Below are positions 1 through 11,650 of a stretch of 64,000 nucleotides of DNA, in pieces. The notes beneath the pieces were generated by a model that was given only the letters and a program-made list of their open reading frames with translations, was not told where the DNA came from and made no database searches. The DNA is from Cladocopium goreaui (Eukaryota; Sar; Dinophyceae; Suessiales; Symbiodiniaceae), in assembly GCA_947184155.2 (NCBI GenBank), contig CAMXCT020000126.1:165066-229065 (forward strand). Direction: 5' to 3'. Numbering within the stretch: the first letter of the stretch is position 1; each line of letters opens with the position of its first letter. Both the position numbers and the translations under genes were made by a program.

Positions 1-1341
1 TCTGTTGGGGATGCTGGGTAGTGTCGTTTGTTGGGGATTCATATGGGTTTGTCTGAAAATAGTGTATACCCCCAATGATAGCCATTTAATAGGGACAATG
101 ATCATGAACCATTGGCTTTAGGGTACACTATTGTCAAACAATCCCATATGCCCTAAGAATGTAGGAAATTGCTGGAGAATAGACTTTTGTAATTGTAGGC
201 ATTTTTGCCGCCACCAAATGATCTATGGTGGATGTTTCACGTGTTAATTTACTGGAAGCTAACCGCCATAAAAATATAGTACATTGATTCATTGATGGAC
301 ATGGACATGGACATGGATTCATTTAGTTCCCGAAAAAACAAAAAAGTGGGAAAGTAAGGAAGGCACCTTCCAACCTAGATCAAACACATGAAACATCTTC
401 CGAAAGGAGATGTCCAATATCTGGATTCACCAAAGGACAATAAGAAACATCGGAAACATCATTTCAGCAAATCTTGGTTTCCGTATAATGGTTCCAAGTT
501 CACCCCAGTCCGAAACACCAACACCTGTTGGTTCAGTTCCCACTCTTGTTCACGAAACTCCCATGCTTTGAAACAGTGAAGATAGCTGTCTTTCTTGTCT
601 GCTTAGATTTTGTTAGATAGGTTCGTTGACAATGTGGTAACCAATCTGTGTAATTCCGGCTGTTCTGGGGTATACCCAACAAATATACAAATATCAGATA
701 AAATAGTTGATTGCTGATATCATATCTCATGAAATCCCATTGATAGCCATCACTATAATATACCCATTGTATCCTCCATATTTGAAGCCGAATGAGGCCA
801 TCACAAAAAATGCTGCTTACATCCCATTCTATCGCAATTAAATGATCCAGAATATTTGCTTATATCATAGTTATATCCATTTGAAAAAATATATGCCAAT
901 CAATATGTTGTTGGTTATATATGGTTATATCCCATGACATACCCATGAAAAATCTCACATATTTGGTGATTAAATCATTTTCTATTCTCCACGGAGAGCG
1001 GGCCGCATACCTCTCTGAGGAGTTTCAAGGCGTCCTCCAAGAGAACCTGCAAGAGCGATTGACCATGTCATGACAGCTGCAGGAAACCATGGCAACTATA
1101 ACTTATGGTATAAGCTATTGTATAAGCTATGGTATAACCTATGGTATGTATATAATTGTATATATATATATATATGGTATAACCAATGGTATAACCATGG
1201 TTTTACATTCTCTAACGAGCCAAAAAGAACATGGTGTAGACTCGATGAGGAATGATTGGTCCATCGTCCCAAGTAATTTATCCACTTGGTTATGTCAAAA
1301 TAGCTATTGAACATGGCCATAGAAATAGTTGTTTTACCTAT
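1..1341. other. AT-rich non-coding DNA left of the giant transposon
   Basis: No open frame here looks like a protein. The stretch holds an inverted-repeat element (41-150), a run of TATGGTATAA-like decamers (about 1096-1200) and the left half of a MITE (about 1272-1349). I see nothing else of note. Confidence 0.7.
41..150. mobile_element. MITE-like inverted-repeat element, family 2
   Basis: The left end (catatgggtttgtctgaaaa, continuing to 72) and the reverse complement of the right end (121-150) match for about 27 bases with a few differences. There is no coding capacity. The same terminal motif, TTTGTCTGAAAA or close to it, recurs near 33240, 53396 and 29738, so this is a repeat family and not a chance palindrome. 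A cut-and-paste MITE is the simplest reading. Confidence 0.6.
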
Positions 1342-1349
1342 TAAAAATG
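1272..1349. mobile_element. Left half of a split family-1 MITE (insertion target)
   Basis: The bases around 1276-1349 match the left half of the complete MITE at 21263-21368 (shared runs such as ttatgtcaaaatagctattg and attaaaaatg). The match stops abruptly after TAAAAATG at 1342-1349. The right half resumes at 13399 with the same TAAAAATG. The two halves together make one nearly complete MITE. Confidence 0.75.
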
Positions 1350-1373
1350 CAGAACGCACTTGACAACGGACAG
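1350..1373 (+). repeat. Left terminal inverted repeat of the giant transposon
   Basis: It begins cagaacgcacttgacaacgg directly after the TAAAAATG target duplication. Seventeen of 24 positions agree with the reverse complement of 13375-13398. The core TGACAA and the CG/GAG steps are shared. The 7-bp satellite starts directly inward. Confidence 0.7.
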
Positions 1374-1918
1374 ATTCGAGATTCGAGATCCGAGATCCGA
1401 GATCCGAGATTCGAGATCCGAGATCCGAGATCCGAGATCCGAGATCCGAGACTCGAGATTCGAGATCCGAGATCCGAGATTCGAGATTCGAGATTCGAGA
1501 TCCGAGATCCGAGATTCGAGATTCGAGATTCGAGATCCGAGATCCGAGATCCGAGATGCAAGATCCGAGATTCGAGATCCGAGATTCGAGATCCGAGATC
1601 CGAGATCCTAGATTCGAGATTCAAGATCCGAGATTCGAGATTCGAGATCCGAGATCCGAGATTTGAGATTCGAGATCTGAGATCCGAGATCCGAGATCCG
1701 AGATCCGAGATCCGAGATCCGAGATCCGAGATTCGAGACTCGAGATCCGAGATCCGAGATTCGAGATTCGAGATTCGAGATCCGAGATCCGAGATCCGAG
1801 ATTCGAGATCCGAGATGCGAGATCCGAGATCCGAGATCCGAGATTCGATCCGAGATCCGAGATCCGAGATCCGAGATTCGAGATCCGAGATCCGAGATCC
1901 GAAATTCGAGATTCGACA
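1374..1918. repeat. 7-bp satellite (GAGATCC/GAGATTC), left subterminal array
   Basis: About 78 units of GAGATCC or GAGATTC run with rare variants. Because 7 is not a multiple of 3, each strand reads the same heptapeptide in all three frames, and neither strand makes a stop codon. The long open frames seen here on both strands (for example about 208 codons on plus) are therefore a product of the repeat and not evidence of a gene. A second array of the same unit and orientation lies at 12885-13358. Confidence 0.95.
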
Positions 1919-2047
1919 CCCAAAAGATCAGGTTAGGCAATTTCCTGCCTCATAGTTGTATAATTCGTGTTAATTCTTTATTTCCTACCTAATTAGGTAA
2001 TTTTAAAGGTAAACATGTCATCTAATTTTAAGGTAATTCGGAACGTG

Positions 2048-2160
2048 GAGTTGAAAGTTTGCGTGCAAACTTGCGAGGCGGGGCTGAAAGTTTGCATGCA
2101 AACTTGCGAGACGAGGTTGAAAGTTTGGATGCAAACTTGCGAGGGGAGGTTGAAAGTTCC
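2048..2160. repeat. 36-bp tandem repeat with perfect palindromes
   Basis: There are about three units of roughly 36 bp. Each contains a self-complementary core, best seen as AAGTTTGCATGCAAACTT near 2086-2103. On the plus strand one frame reads a 12-residue repeat of the type ESLxANLRGEV, a peptide pattern that I recall being common in dinoflagellate repeat DNA. I do not take it as a gene. Confidence 0.8.
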
Positions 2161-2169
2161 AGTTGTTCC

Positions 2170-2545
2170 CTTCGGGCTGTTGCAGGTAACATCACTTCAG
2201 AGCACCCGCTCCATGTGCACATTGGATCCAAAGATCGCAAGGGCATCTGGCACACACGCAACGAACCTGCGGATAGAAGATATAGAAGTGGGAAGGGAAA
2301 CTTGCCAGTTTTCCTGTACTTGCAGGTTGTCATGAACAAGCCGTTCGTTTCAGGCGGTTGCGGGTAATATCACTTCAGCGCACTCGCTCCATGTGCACAT
2401 TGGAACCAAGAATCGCAGGGGCATCTGGCACACACGCAATGAAGCTGCGGATAGAAGTGAGAAGGCAGACTTGCCAACTTTCCTGCACCTGCTAGTTGTC
2501 ACAACAAGCTGTTCTCTTTAAGCTGTTGCAGGTAACATCACTTCA
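2170..2545. repeat. Diverged tandem repeat, unit ~170-178 bp
   Basis: GTAACATCACTTCAG or a close form occurs at 2186, 2364 and 2532. Between the starts lie matching blocks (cgctccatgtgcacattgga; gcatctggcacacacgcaa). About 2.1 copies. No gene is seen. Confidence 0.75.
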
Positions 2546-2839
2546 GTTTACAAGTCCGTAGTGGCAAATGGGCCAATTCACAGGCCCTCCACCTCTGATC
2601 GACGGCTGGCAGTGTCTTTACTGTAGCCCCTTCGGAATTTCCACTTCATATATTGTCTCATACCACCTTCTTCTCTTCTCAGGTGTTTTCCCATGCGCGA
2701 AGCGTGTGAATTGGGTATACTCTGAATACGATCTCGTGTGTGCCACCCATCACGCATTCCTCATGATCTGATATATAGCGCCTGCATCGCCAAATCTAGT
2801 TGAAGGTTCAGTCGTGGAATTTGGAAGTTACTCTGTTCC

Positions 2840-3252
2840 CTATATACATGTTTCAAAACAATTTCAGTTTGATGTGTGGGTCTTGCCTCAGACCAAGAAG
2901 CGGTGACCAAATATCGTACAGGCTGAGTTCGGAACTCTGTTTGGAACTGAGGCCGTCGCCTTTCGCGTGGCGCGTTGATTAAAATGAGACAGCGCAGAGA
3001 TGCTCTACGGCACCTCGGCAGGATGAAATGCAGCAGACTCACTCAGACTCTCAAAACGGTTTGAGTTTGATGTGTGCGCCTTGCCTCAGACCAAGGCATG
3101 GTGACCTAATGACTGACTTACACGTGTTAAGTTCGGAACCCCGTTTGGAACTGCATGAGGCCATCGCGTATCGTGTGGTGCAAAGAGTAAAAATGAGACA
3201 GCGCAGAGATGCTCTACCGCACCTCGGCGGGATGAAATGCAGCAGACTCACT
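2840..3252. repeat. Two diverged tandem copies of a ~200-bp unit
   Basis: The motifs TTTGATGTGTG, CCTTGCCTCAGACCAAG and AAAATGAGACAGCGCAGAGA each occur twice, about 200-208 bp apart (for example at 2982 and 3192). The copies differ at many positions. The block sits just upstream of the transposase gene and may hold part of its 5' region. No open frame is convincing. Confidence 0.75.
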
Positions 3253-3454
3253 GGTGGGCCCCGCTGAAATTTTGCCAGAGGGCCCTAGAATGGATTCTTC
3301 TTTCGTTCTCCTCCAGTTTGTTTTCAGCGAACTATAGGCCCTTTTAAACTTCAACTGGGACAGGCCACTTCGAGTGTAATCCATCATACATCCGCCGCAG
3401 AAACGCCCAACAGCAATAAGTGGCCACATGAAGAGCAGTTCAGATTAGACAGCC

Positions 3455-5919
3455 ATGACTAGCAGCACTGGCTACCAACGTTCAGCAATTCAAGACGCCT
3501 TTTGTGTTTTTTTGCACTGCAGTAAGCTTGTCACTCCTTCTGTTGCCATGGCAGAAGTTTCATGGGCAGCTCTTCTGCAGCCTCTTGAGGCAAGCGCTGC
3601 AGCAACAGTAGTGTTGATTCTTCAGCTCGTGCCCATCCCCCTTGCCGGAGCTGTGTTGCGATCTTTAGCATGGGCCTGGCACAAGCAGTCTCTAGCATCA
3701 AATAGCTCGGAGAATGTGGTGTGGAAAGTTGCTCGTTACTTGCCAGCGCTCACGTGCGGACAGCGCACTGTGGCGCCACTGTTGTCCTCTCTCAAAGACT
3801 TGCAAAAGGATTGCCCGACGCTCCCTGTGGTGCGGGTGTCCAGTGCCAGGTCCCAATGTCCTTGCGGCCATGATCTTCGGGAGAAAGCCCCAGTTGCCGA
3901 AGCCACCATTGCAAACAATGCGGCTGCGTCTCGGAGGACTAGTAGCAATCGCTACAAGGTTTACTCTTTGAACGCAGGCCTCTTGTGGGCGGATTTTGTG
4001 GAGCAGCAGTGCCCGGCTTGCCGCAAGTACTTCTTGGGGAATTGGTCTTTCAAGCGGCAACAGTCTGGCTTCGGGCATATATCAAATTTGCAATGTCAGT
4101 CATCCGCCGCAGATGGCTTTTTCATTATACCTCGCTACCGGAGCTTCTTTGCGGTTGAAATAGCACTTCTCAAACACCTCACTGACAGCTTGCATTTCAG
4201 CGGAGGGTCGATGAAGGCTGCAGTCTTGGTATGGGCCATGCGTCATTCAGAGGCTTGGCAGCAGGATTTGCTCTTGGGCCCAGACAGAACTCAGCTGCCG
4301 CATACCATCAGCAACTTGTTGTCCGCTTGGTATTCTTGGAGGGCCTTTGACATGGCAGGCCAGCTAGCTGAGCCTATTGTTTGGGATATGACCCCAGCCG
4401 GCTTCGACGCTTCCTTGTTAGCGCATACAGCGGCCATCCGAGAGCAGCATTTAGATTGGGTTGCGGCCCATATCAAAGCATGCCCTCGCTGTCGTGACAA
4501 TCCTTGCGTCATTGTGGATGGGAAGGCTGGCGCTCGGCGACTGATTTGCGCAGGCCAGGACAGAGTGTACACCCGGTGCCGGCTTCTCTTAATTTCTTCC
4601 GTGGTTTTTGTGTGTGGGTGGGCTACAATAAAGTTCGCGAGCGACCCCTAAAAAAATCTGACTTTGGCTTGAAAATGCTTGAAACTTTTCTTTCTCTGGA
4701 CCTATACCCGCTCTTTGACAAACATAGGTCCCGAAGACTCGGCGTCCTGGGTGTGAGGTTCCAAAGCAGCTTATTCTCATACAGTTTTCTAGAAATCTGC
4801 AAGTACTGTAGCTCCGCCCTCCTACCCCCGCTGGCCATGACAGGCACAGATGGTACAGTATCCTTCCCAGACCTTGGCGTAGAATTCGCTTCTGGCTGCA
4901 CCAACTTTGCGCACGCAAAGCACCAGCATTGCTCTGCATGCCGCCACTTGCCCGAACATGACCACCTCATTGCCGATCAGCTTTCCGTGCTTGGCACAGA
5001 AGAGCGCGAGGATGCTGACGGCCAAGGCCTTGAGATCATGTACGTCGTGCAATGCAAAGATCCTTCTGATGCCTCGCAGGTAGTGGAATTGCTTCTGCCG
5101 CGCCAAGAGGTGCGAAAAGATTTGCTCCTGACCTTTGAAAGAGGGCTTTTGCCACAAAAGACAGGTCATCGCAACAAAAAAGCTGCAAAAGCCAAGGGCT
5201 CGAGACAAAAAGCTCGGTGGCTGCGAAAAAACGATGCATCTTGTTCAAGCATTCTGGCGCCCAAGAAGGCGCGTGTCAAGAAGAAGCCACGTTTGCCTGC
5301 CAAGCCTGCCAAGTTAGAGCCCACTGAGTGCACAGTCGACAAAGATACCCACCGCCGCCGCCGAACCACAGGAGGCATTTTGACTTGTGTGCTTAGTTGC
5401 GGATTGTTGGCCGACTTCATCGAGATGTGGCGTGGGGAGCAAATGGAATTAGTGTACGTCTTTCTCCTTCAGTTTCTCAAAGACATGCAGACGCGTGGGG
5501 TTTCCATTTCTTGCGTTGCCTATGATAATGCTTGCAAGCTGTGGAAAACAGTGCAAGAGAAGAAGGATAGCAGGCCGCCATGGTCTACCAACTTTTCACA
5601 AATTGGGCTGGTTCTGGACCACTTCCACAAGCGCAATCATACGTGGTGCTTGAAGAATCTTCCCCAGACAAACCCGGACACACCGCAAAATGCGGCGCTG
5701 CTGAAAAACAAAAACACTGAAGCGTGCGAACAGCTGAACAGCTGGATCACAGGAAGAACCAAATCCAGCTTGGAGATGCCACCTGGTCGCTTTGCCATTT
5801 ATTGGCGCACCTTGTTCCAGCAGCACAATGTTTGGTTGGAGGCAGAGGCTGACTGCTTGCGAAGACGATTTGCCAAAGGCAAGATGCAGCATGATCCTGA
5901 CAAGACTCGCAGTGGGTAA
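3455..5919 (+). CDS. KDZ-family transposase with CxC5/CxC6-like cysteine clusters (two exons)
   Basis: Predicted DNA transposase of the Kyakuja-Dileera-Zisupton group. The first exon is open from ATG 3455 (an internal ATG at 3548 is also possible). It holds a CPCGHD...CPACRKYF cysteine pair (about 3858-4030), then CPRCRDNPC and VDGKAGARR (about 4480-4545), an arrangement like the CxC5 and CxC6 clusters associated with KDZ transposases. The reading then moves to another frame: a CTNFAH...HCSAC cluster (about 4894-4945), a basic linker (5160-5370), and the KDZ core with a YDNACKL motif (Asp codon 5524), LDHFHKRNHTWC (about 5614-5652) and NTEACEQLNSW (5713-5745), ending at TAA 5917. An intron between about 4566 and 4870 explains the frame change; its exact ends are not fixed. 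The core is shorter than in many KDZ proteins, and I cannot assign every catalytic acid. Confidence 0.75.
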
Positions 5920-8121
5920 AAATTGCTACGCAATCATTACCCGTGACTTCTTTGTTCTTGCGGTTTGTTCCTCACATGTTTCATATCTCTTAATACCTTC
6001 TGAAAATAGGTGTTCTCCATGCCAGATCCTCATGCACTTCCAAGGATAGCCCAGAAACCTCAACTTTCTCTTCCTTTTTCTTTGCGATTTCGCACCTCAT
6101 TCAGCGACAGTCATGTCTGGCAGCTCTGATGCCTCCAGGTTTTCATTGTGCACGACCAGCGGCCGCACCTGGGCGCCGTTGAGCAGAGGGGAAGAGCGCT
6201 GTGAAAGACAGACTTCCCCGCGTGGCCCGCCAATTCCGTCATTGTAAGCAAACCCTGACGATGTCATGCTGACAAGACACCGTGATACACGGAAGAAAAC
6301 AATGTTTCGAATCAGTAATCACTCCAAGACACCGGTGATGCATTGACATATGGGCGGTTCCAAGCCAATACCCGGTAAATTGCTCAAAAAGTTCTATGTC
6401 AACGTTTGGAGTGGCGAATCGTTATTCAATGGTAACGTTCTATTTGAATCTGGCAGTGGTCAGTTTGAAGCTCCCATTTGAAGCGCCCCAAATTTTTGCA
6501 CATCTCGCCTGCCTTCCAGGTACATGGTCCAAGCCCAAGGTGCGACAGCAAAGCCTCTGGCTTGGTTTCAGTTGGCGGACGAGAAGGCAGCCCACTTGGA
6601 GTTGCTGGCTGCATTAAGATGTGAAGGGTTGAAGTGACCGGCCCCAAGGGTTCCATGATCCAAGCGTTTGGGCAATGAAGTTGGGACTTGAGCACGTCCA
6701 TACTGACCATCCTGTGATGAAAGGTTGCCGGCTTTAACAGTGGAAAAGGAATCGGATTCATGACCGTTGGGTACAGGTGACCGCTCTTACAGTTGCATCT
6801 TCCTTCCAAATCATGTCCAAAATGTTTCAAAATCATGTTTGCTGAGTTTGGGGTCCTCCCCGCCTGCCCAAACTAATCACATCCGCATGTGGGAAAGGCT
6901 GCGGCGCGACGAGTTCCCTATCATTTGTGTTCAACCATACATTTGCCTTGTGGTACTCTCAATCCAAACGGTTTCTTGCCATCAAAGGAGCCGGTCAGTC
7001 TGACTCCGCGACGCAATGAAGAAACTCAATTCAGCAACGCGCCATCCTTGCGCAAAGACTTTTGGAGGGATGCGTTGCTTTCTCTATTCTTTGCGAGGTG
7101 TTGCCAAGAGGCGGTATGGGAAAGAGAATATCATAGGGTAAAAACATGCATTTCAAAAAAAAAAGATTCAAGCTGGTTCGCCGTAGCCCGCAGGTCCAGT
7201 GGTTTAGCTGTGTTGTCTGTCTTTACCCTATCTTTGCTGGATGGCAATCCCTGTCTTTTGCCCACCGACTGCCTGTATGAGAATGTCTAGCATTCCCGTT
7301 GCCCATGAGCCAAGGCGAAGCAACTTGGTAGGCGGAGAAGGTCCCTGACAGCATTGGCATCTTTATCTGCCTCTAAACGCCCCATTTGACTTGCAAATCA
7401 GATAGAAAAGTGCTTTAAAACACATCCATCATGATCAAGCCTAATTAAAGTGTGTGCTCTGTTCCTGTGGGAACGCGTATAGTACCCCGCTTGTCACCCA
7501 TCCGCGGCGCCAAGGTATACAGCGCTGCGACATCGGAGCCTTCACTGGCCAACTGTATACAAGGCGCAAAGGACATGTCACTGATGCTCCTGCTGATGAT
7601 AATGATGATGATGTTGATGATGTGACGTGGTGCGCCACCTGGGGCGAATCGGCGAAGCTGGGTGGAAAGAAGTTGGGCAAGTGATGCAGCAGTGGGCTAC
7701 CTGCTTCAAATCGCATTAAGCCAAATAAAAGTCAACTTGTTTTTTTGGTTGCGTTGAGTCTTGCGCCGTGAATAGGAAGAGTCACCAGGCAGAAAATGGC
7801 CTTTGTCTCATCAGATCCGCGCCTCCCTGAAGCAGGTTTGATGCACGGTGCGCTGATGCTGACAGAATGCAGCACTGTCGCAAGGCTTGCGCTTCACAAA
7901 AGCTGTGCAAGTCAGCTCTGCAACGTAGGCAACATCCCAAGAGTCAAACTGAAGATGGTGTCCTCCAGGAACATTGCGTATTTAAATGTGTTGATTACCT
8001 GCCCCACGAACACATGCATCTCCAAAGCCAAACTCAGTTGCTGCAAGAGCCGGCTCTGCTCAAAAGCACCTTGCCCTCACGGAGGCATCCAAGGTTTCTG
8101 TCTCGGTGCACGCATTGTAAG
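5920..8121. other. Region between the two transposon genes, no convincing gene
   Basis: The first part is presumably the transposase 3' region. An open plus frame ending at 7684 (about 7460-7684) contains an Asp-rich run and a basic C-terminus ending GGKKLGK. Another open frame runs 7015-7290. Either could be an exon of a passenger gene, but I recognise no family and see no splice pair that settles it. Confidence 0.5.
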
Positions 8122-11076
8122 ATGTCCCCACTTCGACACTTCCTCTGCTTGGCTTTGGTTTGTGGAGCACGTGCTGCGAAAAGAGGGAAATACACGCCAG
8201 CGATGCCTGAGGAGCGCACCATGAATGGCAAAGATGTGCGCCAAGCCACAAAGCTCTTAGAGACCATGTGCCCTTTCCCTTCCGAGACTATGGCCCAAAC
8301 TGTGCCCTGTTCTTGGCAGTTCGCTGGGGCCCTAGCGCGGGCCACGAGCTTGCATCAGAGCTGCGCCTTTGTGCACCTTCTCATCATGTTGTCACTGGTC
8401 CTGAACGCCGTTCAAGTCCGTTTTGGAGGCATCTTAGGAAAGTTCCCCAACATCCTGATGCTTCAGCATGGTGAACCTGGGGATGGCAAATCCATTGCCC
8501 TGTGGCTGGTCCTTCAAGTTTTGTACTACTTCGACACCATCAAAAGCAAGCATGATGCTGCCAGGCATCGCATCGACTCGCGCCGCTATGAAGAAGCAAA
8601 GCGGGCTTACGAAGGAGCGCTTGCAATCAATGACCCTGAAGCTGAAGAGCCAGTTCCACCAACCAAGCCAGAAAAACGAGATTCTGTGCAGAACAAAGGA
8701 ACTTTCTATGGACGCTTGGGCTGCCTTGTGTTTTGTTTCATTTTTTTTACCGTTTCATGTCTCTCCTTCTGACTGCTGCTAGAAACAAGTATTGCTTCAG
8801 AGGAACCTTGTGAACTTCTGCAATGTAATGAATGTTTCTCTAAGCATGCTTCAATGAACTTCTGCGAGCAGAGATCCTGCTAACTCTTCACCGCCACAAA
8901 AAGTACAACCATGTACAACCATGTTTTGCTCACTTTGCGACCAAGGATTGGGATGCCTCCTCGAGAAGCAAGGTGGGCGTGCATTCCTGGCCTTGCATGA
9001 AGGCAAGTCTTGGCTTTCTGAAGCGTTCGAACATGCCAAAGGCGGAGGCTTGGAGGATTTGAACCAAATTCTCGACCACGACATCTACAAGAACAACCCC
9101 GCCACAGGACAGTCTCGCTTTCATGTGCGAAACCCGCATGTTGTGGGCGCTGTCCTGATGCACCTCGAAGAGTTGCTGGACATTGGGAAGAAAGGCGACA
9201 GCGTTGCGGGACTCCCACGCTTCTTGATCGGTCATTTCTTATCAGTCTGCAGCAAGGTCTGCCCAGAGAACTTGTCTGCCCAGGAAATGCAAAACTTGCT
9301 CCTCGAAGACCCCAATTATTTCAATGACCTTTCTTATGATGAGATTGTCAAGGCTGCAACCAACTTGCTCTTGCTTGCTGATGCGGCTTTTCCTTATCAG
9401 CGTCGGAGAGACGATGAAGTAGGGCCTGCCGCAAGCAGGTACTCCGAGATCCGAGGAATTCACACCATGGAGTTTGCAGAGGGCGTTGTTAGCAGTTTCC
9501 AACAAGACTTCAATGAGATGGTGGATGATTACCGTAAGGCCAAGAAAGCAGGCGATGCCAAGGCAGCACTTCTCAGCAAAGACAAGACCAGGCCCCTTCA
9601 GTTCATCCCAGGCATCCACATCTTTGAGCAAGGCTTGCTCCACCTCTTGTCCTTGGCAAGCGTCCCCGCTGATCAATGGCAGAACCTTTCCCCAGAAGAC
9701 ATGGTGCGGAAAGTGGCCGCGGTAAATCCAGATGTTTTCTTCAGTGATTTTCTGCCAAGCTCCGTGCCTCCATGTGCTACCCAGCAATCCGTTGATGCAG
9801 CATTCTCTCTTTCCAGGTGGTTCCAATCCGTCTACCACTTCAGCACGAACGCTGCTCAAAAGCTGGACGAATTTCGAAAAGACCGTCTTATTAAGACGGA
9901 CTTGCCGCAGCCGAGCGCCCAAGCATTTGCTGAGAAGCTGCAAAAGGCGGTTGGGCGGTTGGGTTTTTCATTCGTCGTGCCTTAAGAGTGTGATGAATTC
10001 TGTGCGTCTTAAGTTTCTATAACTGTTACCACTGGGTGCTAGAGGGGATTTGGGTAAAGCCCGTGTCCTCCTTCCTTTGACAGGCTGCTGCCACATTGAT
10101 TGACCCCGGCAACACCTTTCTGACCATGGACAGGGTTACCTACAAACGCTTTGTCTTCGATGCCAGCAACACGGATGCCGAAGTCTATGCCAAGCACTGC
10201 GACCTCATCCTTCTCGCCCTGATTGGCTTCATTGCCATCGGCCATGGAAACTGGGCAAAGGTAAAGTACGCAGAAGATGATCCCAACTTCATGTTGGCGG
10301 CCAACCGGCTGCAACTGTTCTCCCCAGAAGTCTCTTTTCAGGAGTTGCGCGCTGCCGTTCCTTTCAATGAAGGGCCCCTTCCCAACCTTGACCAGGACAA
10401 TGCAGACACTGTGTGTCAAGCATTGGTCAAACTTCTGAAAGGCTTCCCGATTGCCATTGACAAGCTGCCTGACATTCAGGCTCTTGCTGTGCACGCCGAC
10501 ATTCCGCCTTCGCAACCTGATCCTGGTGCATCACAAGCTGTCGCAGCTTCTCCGCACAAGAAGCCGGAAGAACAGCATGTGTTGACACAGGTTGCTCTTG
10601 GAAATCCTGAGGCCAGTGATGATGAGCCGCCGGCGAAGCGGCTGAAAGACGAACCTCTCCAAGTCGCTGACCTGCGCAATCACAAAGACACGATGACGAA
10701 GATGCTGGCTTGGATCCTCAAGCAGAAGAACCATTCTATGCCGCAATGGCGCTTGAATGAAAAAGTGCGAGAGGTTCATCCAACAACAGAAAAATCCTAT
10801 GTGCTGGCTGCCAAAGTCACAAAGCTTTTGATTTCAGCTACGCTAGCTGTGCCGACGCCAAACAAAACCAACAGCTTTGACCTTGTGAAGGTTCCTTAGG
10901 AAGATCGCGATTCCATCGTCATTGAGTTGGAGAAGGTTGGCATCTTGAAGCCTGGAGACAAGCAGAAGGTCACAGTGCAGTTGGGAAAAAGAGACACTGC
11001 AGCAGTTTTTGAAGAGTGTAAGTTCCAGGAGTGCATGGCATTGTGTGCTGAAGGCTTCAAAGGACACGCAGAGTGA
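8122..11076 (+). CDS. DUF3987-like P-loop ATPase gene carried by the transposon (three exons, one in-frame stop)
   Basis: Exon 1 is open from about ATG 8122 and contains a Walker A motif, GEPGDGKS (about 8470-8493), after a hydrophobic strand (FPNILMLQ). This arrangement and the Lys/Glu-rich helix that follows fit DUF3987 proteins, which are primase- or helicase-associated ATPases of mobile DNA. Exon 1 is open to about 8727. Exon 2 (from about 8968, with the HEGKSWLSEAF motif) runs to about 9976. Exon 3 starts at 10084 after a CAG acceptor. A GT donor at 9974 or 9977 gives a phase-0 intron of 107-110 bp. Exon 3 is interrupted by TAG at 10897-10899, yet the same frame stays open for 58 more codons to TGA 11074. 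I infer an inactivated or read-through copy. The family call is moderate, the P-loop certain. Confidence 0.6.
9974..10083 (+). other. Small intron in the P-loop gene
   Basis: The upstream frame ends in TAA at 9983, and the downstream exon is open in another frame. A GT donor at 9974 or 9977 and a tttgacag acceptor ending at 10083 join the two frames in phase 0. The base after the acceptor is G, as is common in dinoflagellate introns. Confidence 0.55.
10897..10899 (+). other. In-frame TAG inside an otherwise open exon
   Basis: The frame reads ...DLVKVP, TAG, EDRDSIVIELEKVG... and then continues with protein-like composition for 58 codons to TGA at 11074-11076. A single C-to-T or G-to-A class change would create this TAG. 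The sequence cannot tell decay from read-through or an unseen splice. Confidence 0.8.
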
Positions 11077-11650
11077 GGGCATCCTAGACAAAGTCGCATT
11101 CTTCACCGCATCGTGACAAAATGCAAACTTGGCTCCTGCAATCTGCCCTGCCACTTTCTCATTCACCCAGCACGCTTGTGCCGCATTTACTTCTGCTGCT
11201 TGTTCAGCTGCAGCATGTTAAGAGCGTGGTGCATGTCGCCAGTTGGATCTGATGCCGCATTGCTTCCCACCTGCAGGCCACTTCAAAGGGCCACCGCCCT
11301 ATGCTGCTGGGCTCACATTCTGGCTGGAGCTAACAAGGATTGGGCAAGAGTACCTTTGGTTTGGCCCTGAATTCATGGTGATGATTCTGATGGATCTGGT
11401 ATGGGTTACCCTAAACAGTATATGGCCACACTTCAAGTTCTTATGCTATTGGTTAAGGCCTGGTGTTCATTCAAGGTGGTCTCCGGGGTGTCCGGCAACT
11501 TTGGCGACCCTTACAGCACCAAAGTCCTTCGATCTCCTGTTTTCGACAGAATCTCGCACGAAAATGGTGTCCCAGAAGGCTTTCTTCCGAAGGTCTAGTT
11601 TTACCGGCGCGCCGTGCTGTTTTTGGTGTCACGTGCTTGTTTTTTCTTGG
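11077..11650. other. Non-coding spacer after the P-loop gene
   Basis: No convincing coding frame. It leads straight into a 50-bp satellite. Part of it may be the 3' untranslated region of the upstream gene. Confidence 0.5.

Noticed and set aside
1329..1955. Open frame of 208 codons with RDPRSEI repeats (and similar on the other strand and at 12843-13382)
   Set aside because: The 7-bp repeat has no stop in any of six frames, so long frames are automatic. No start, splice or non-repeat domain supports a gene.
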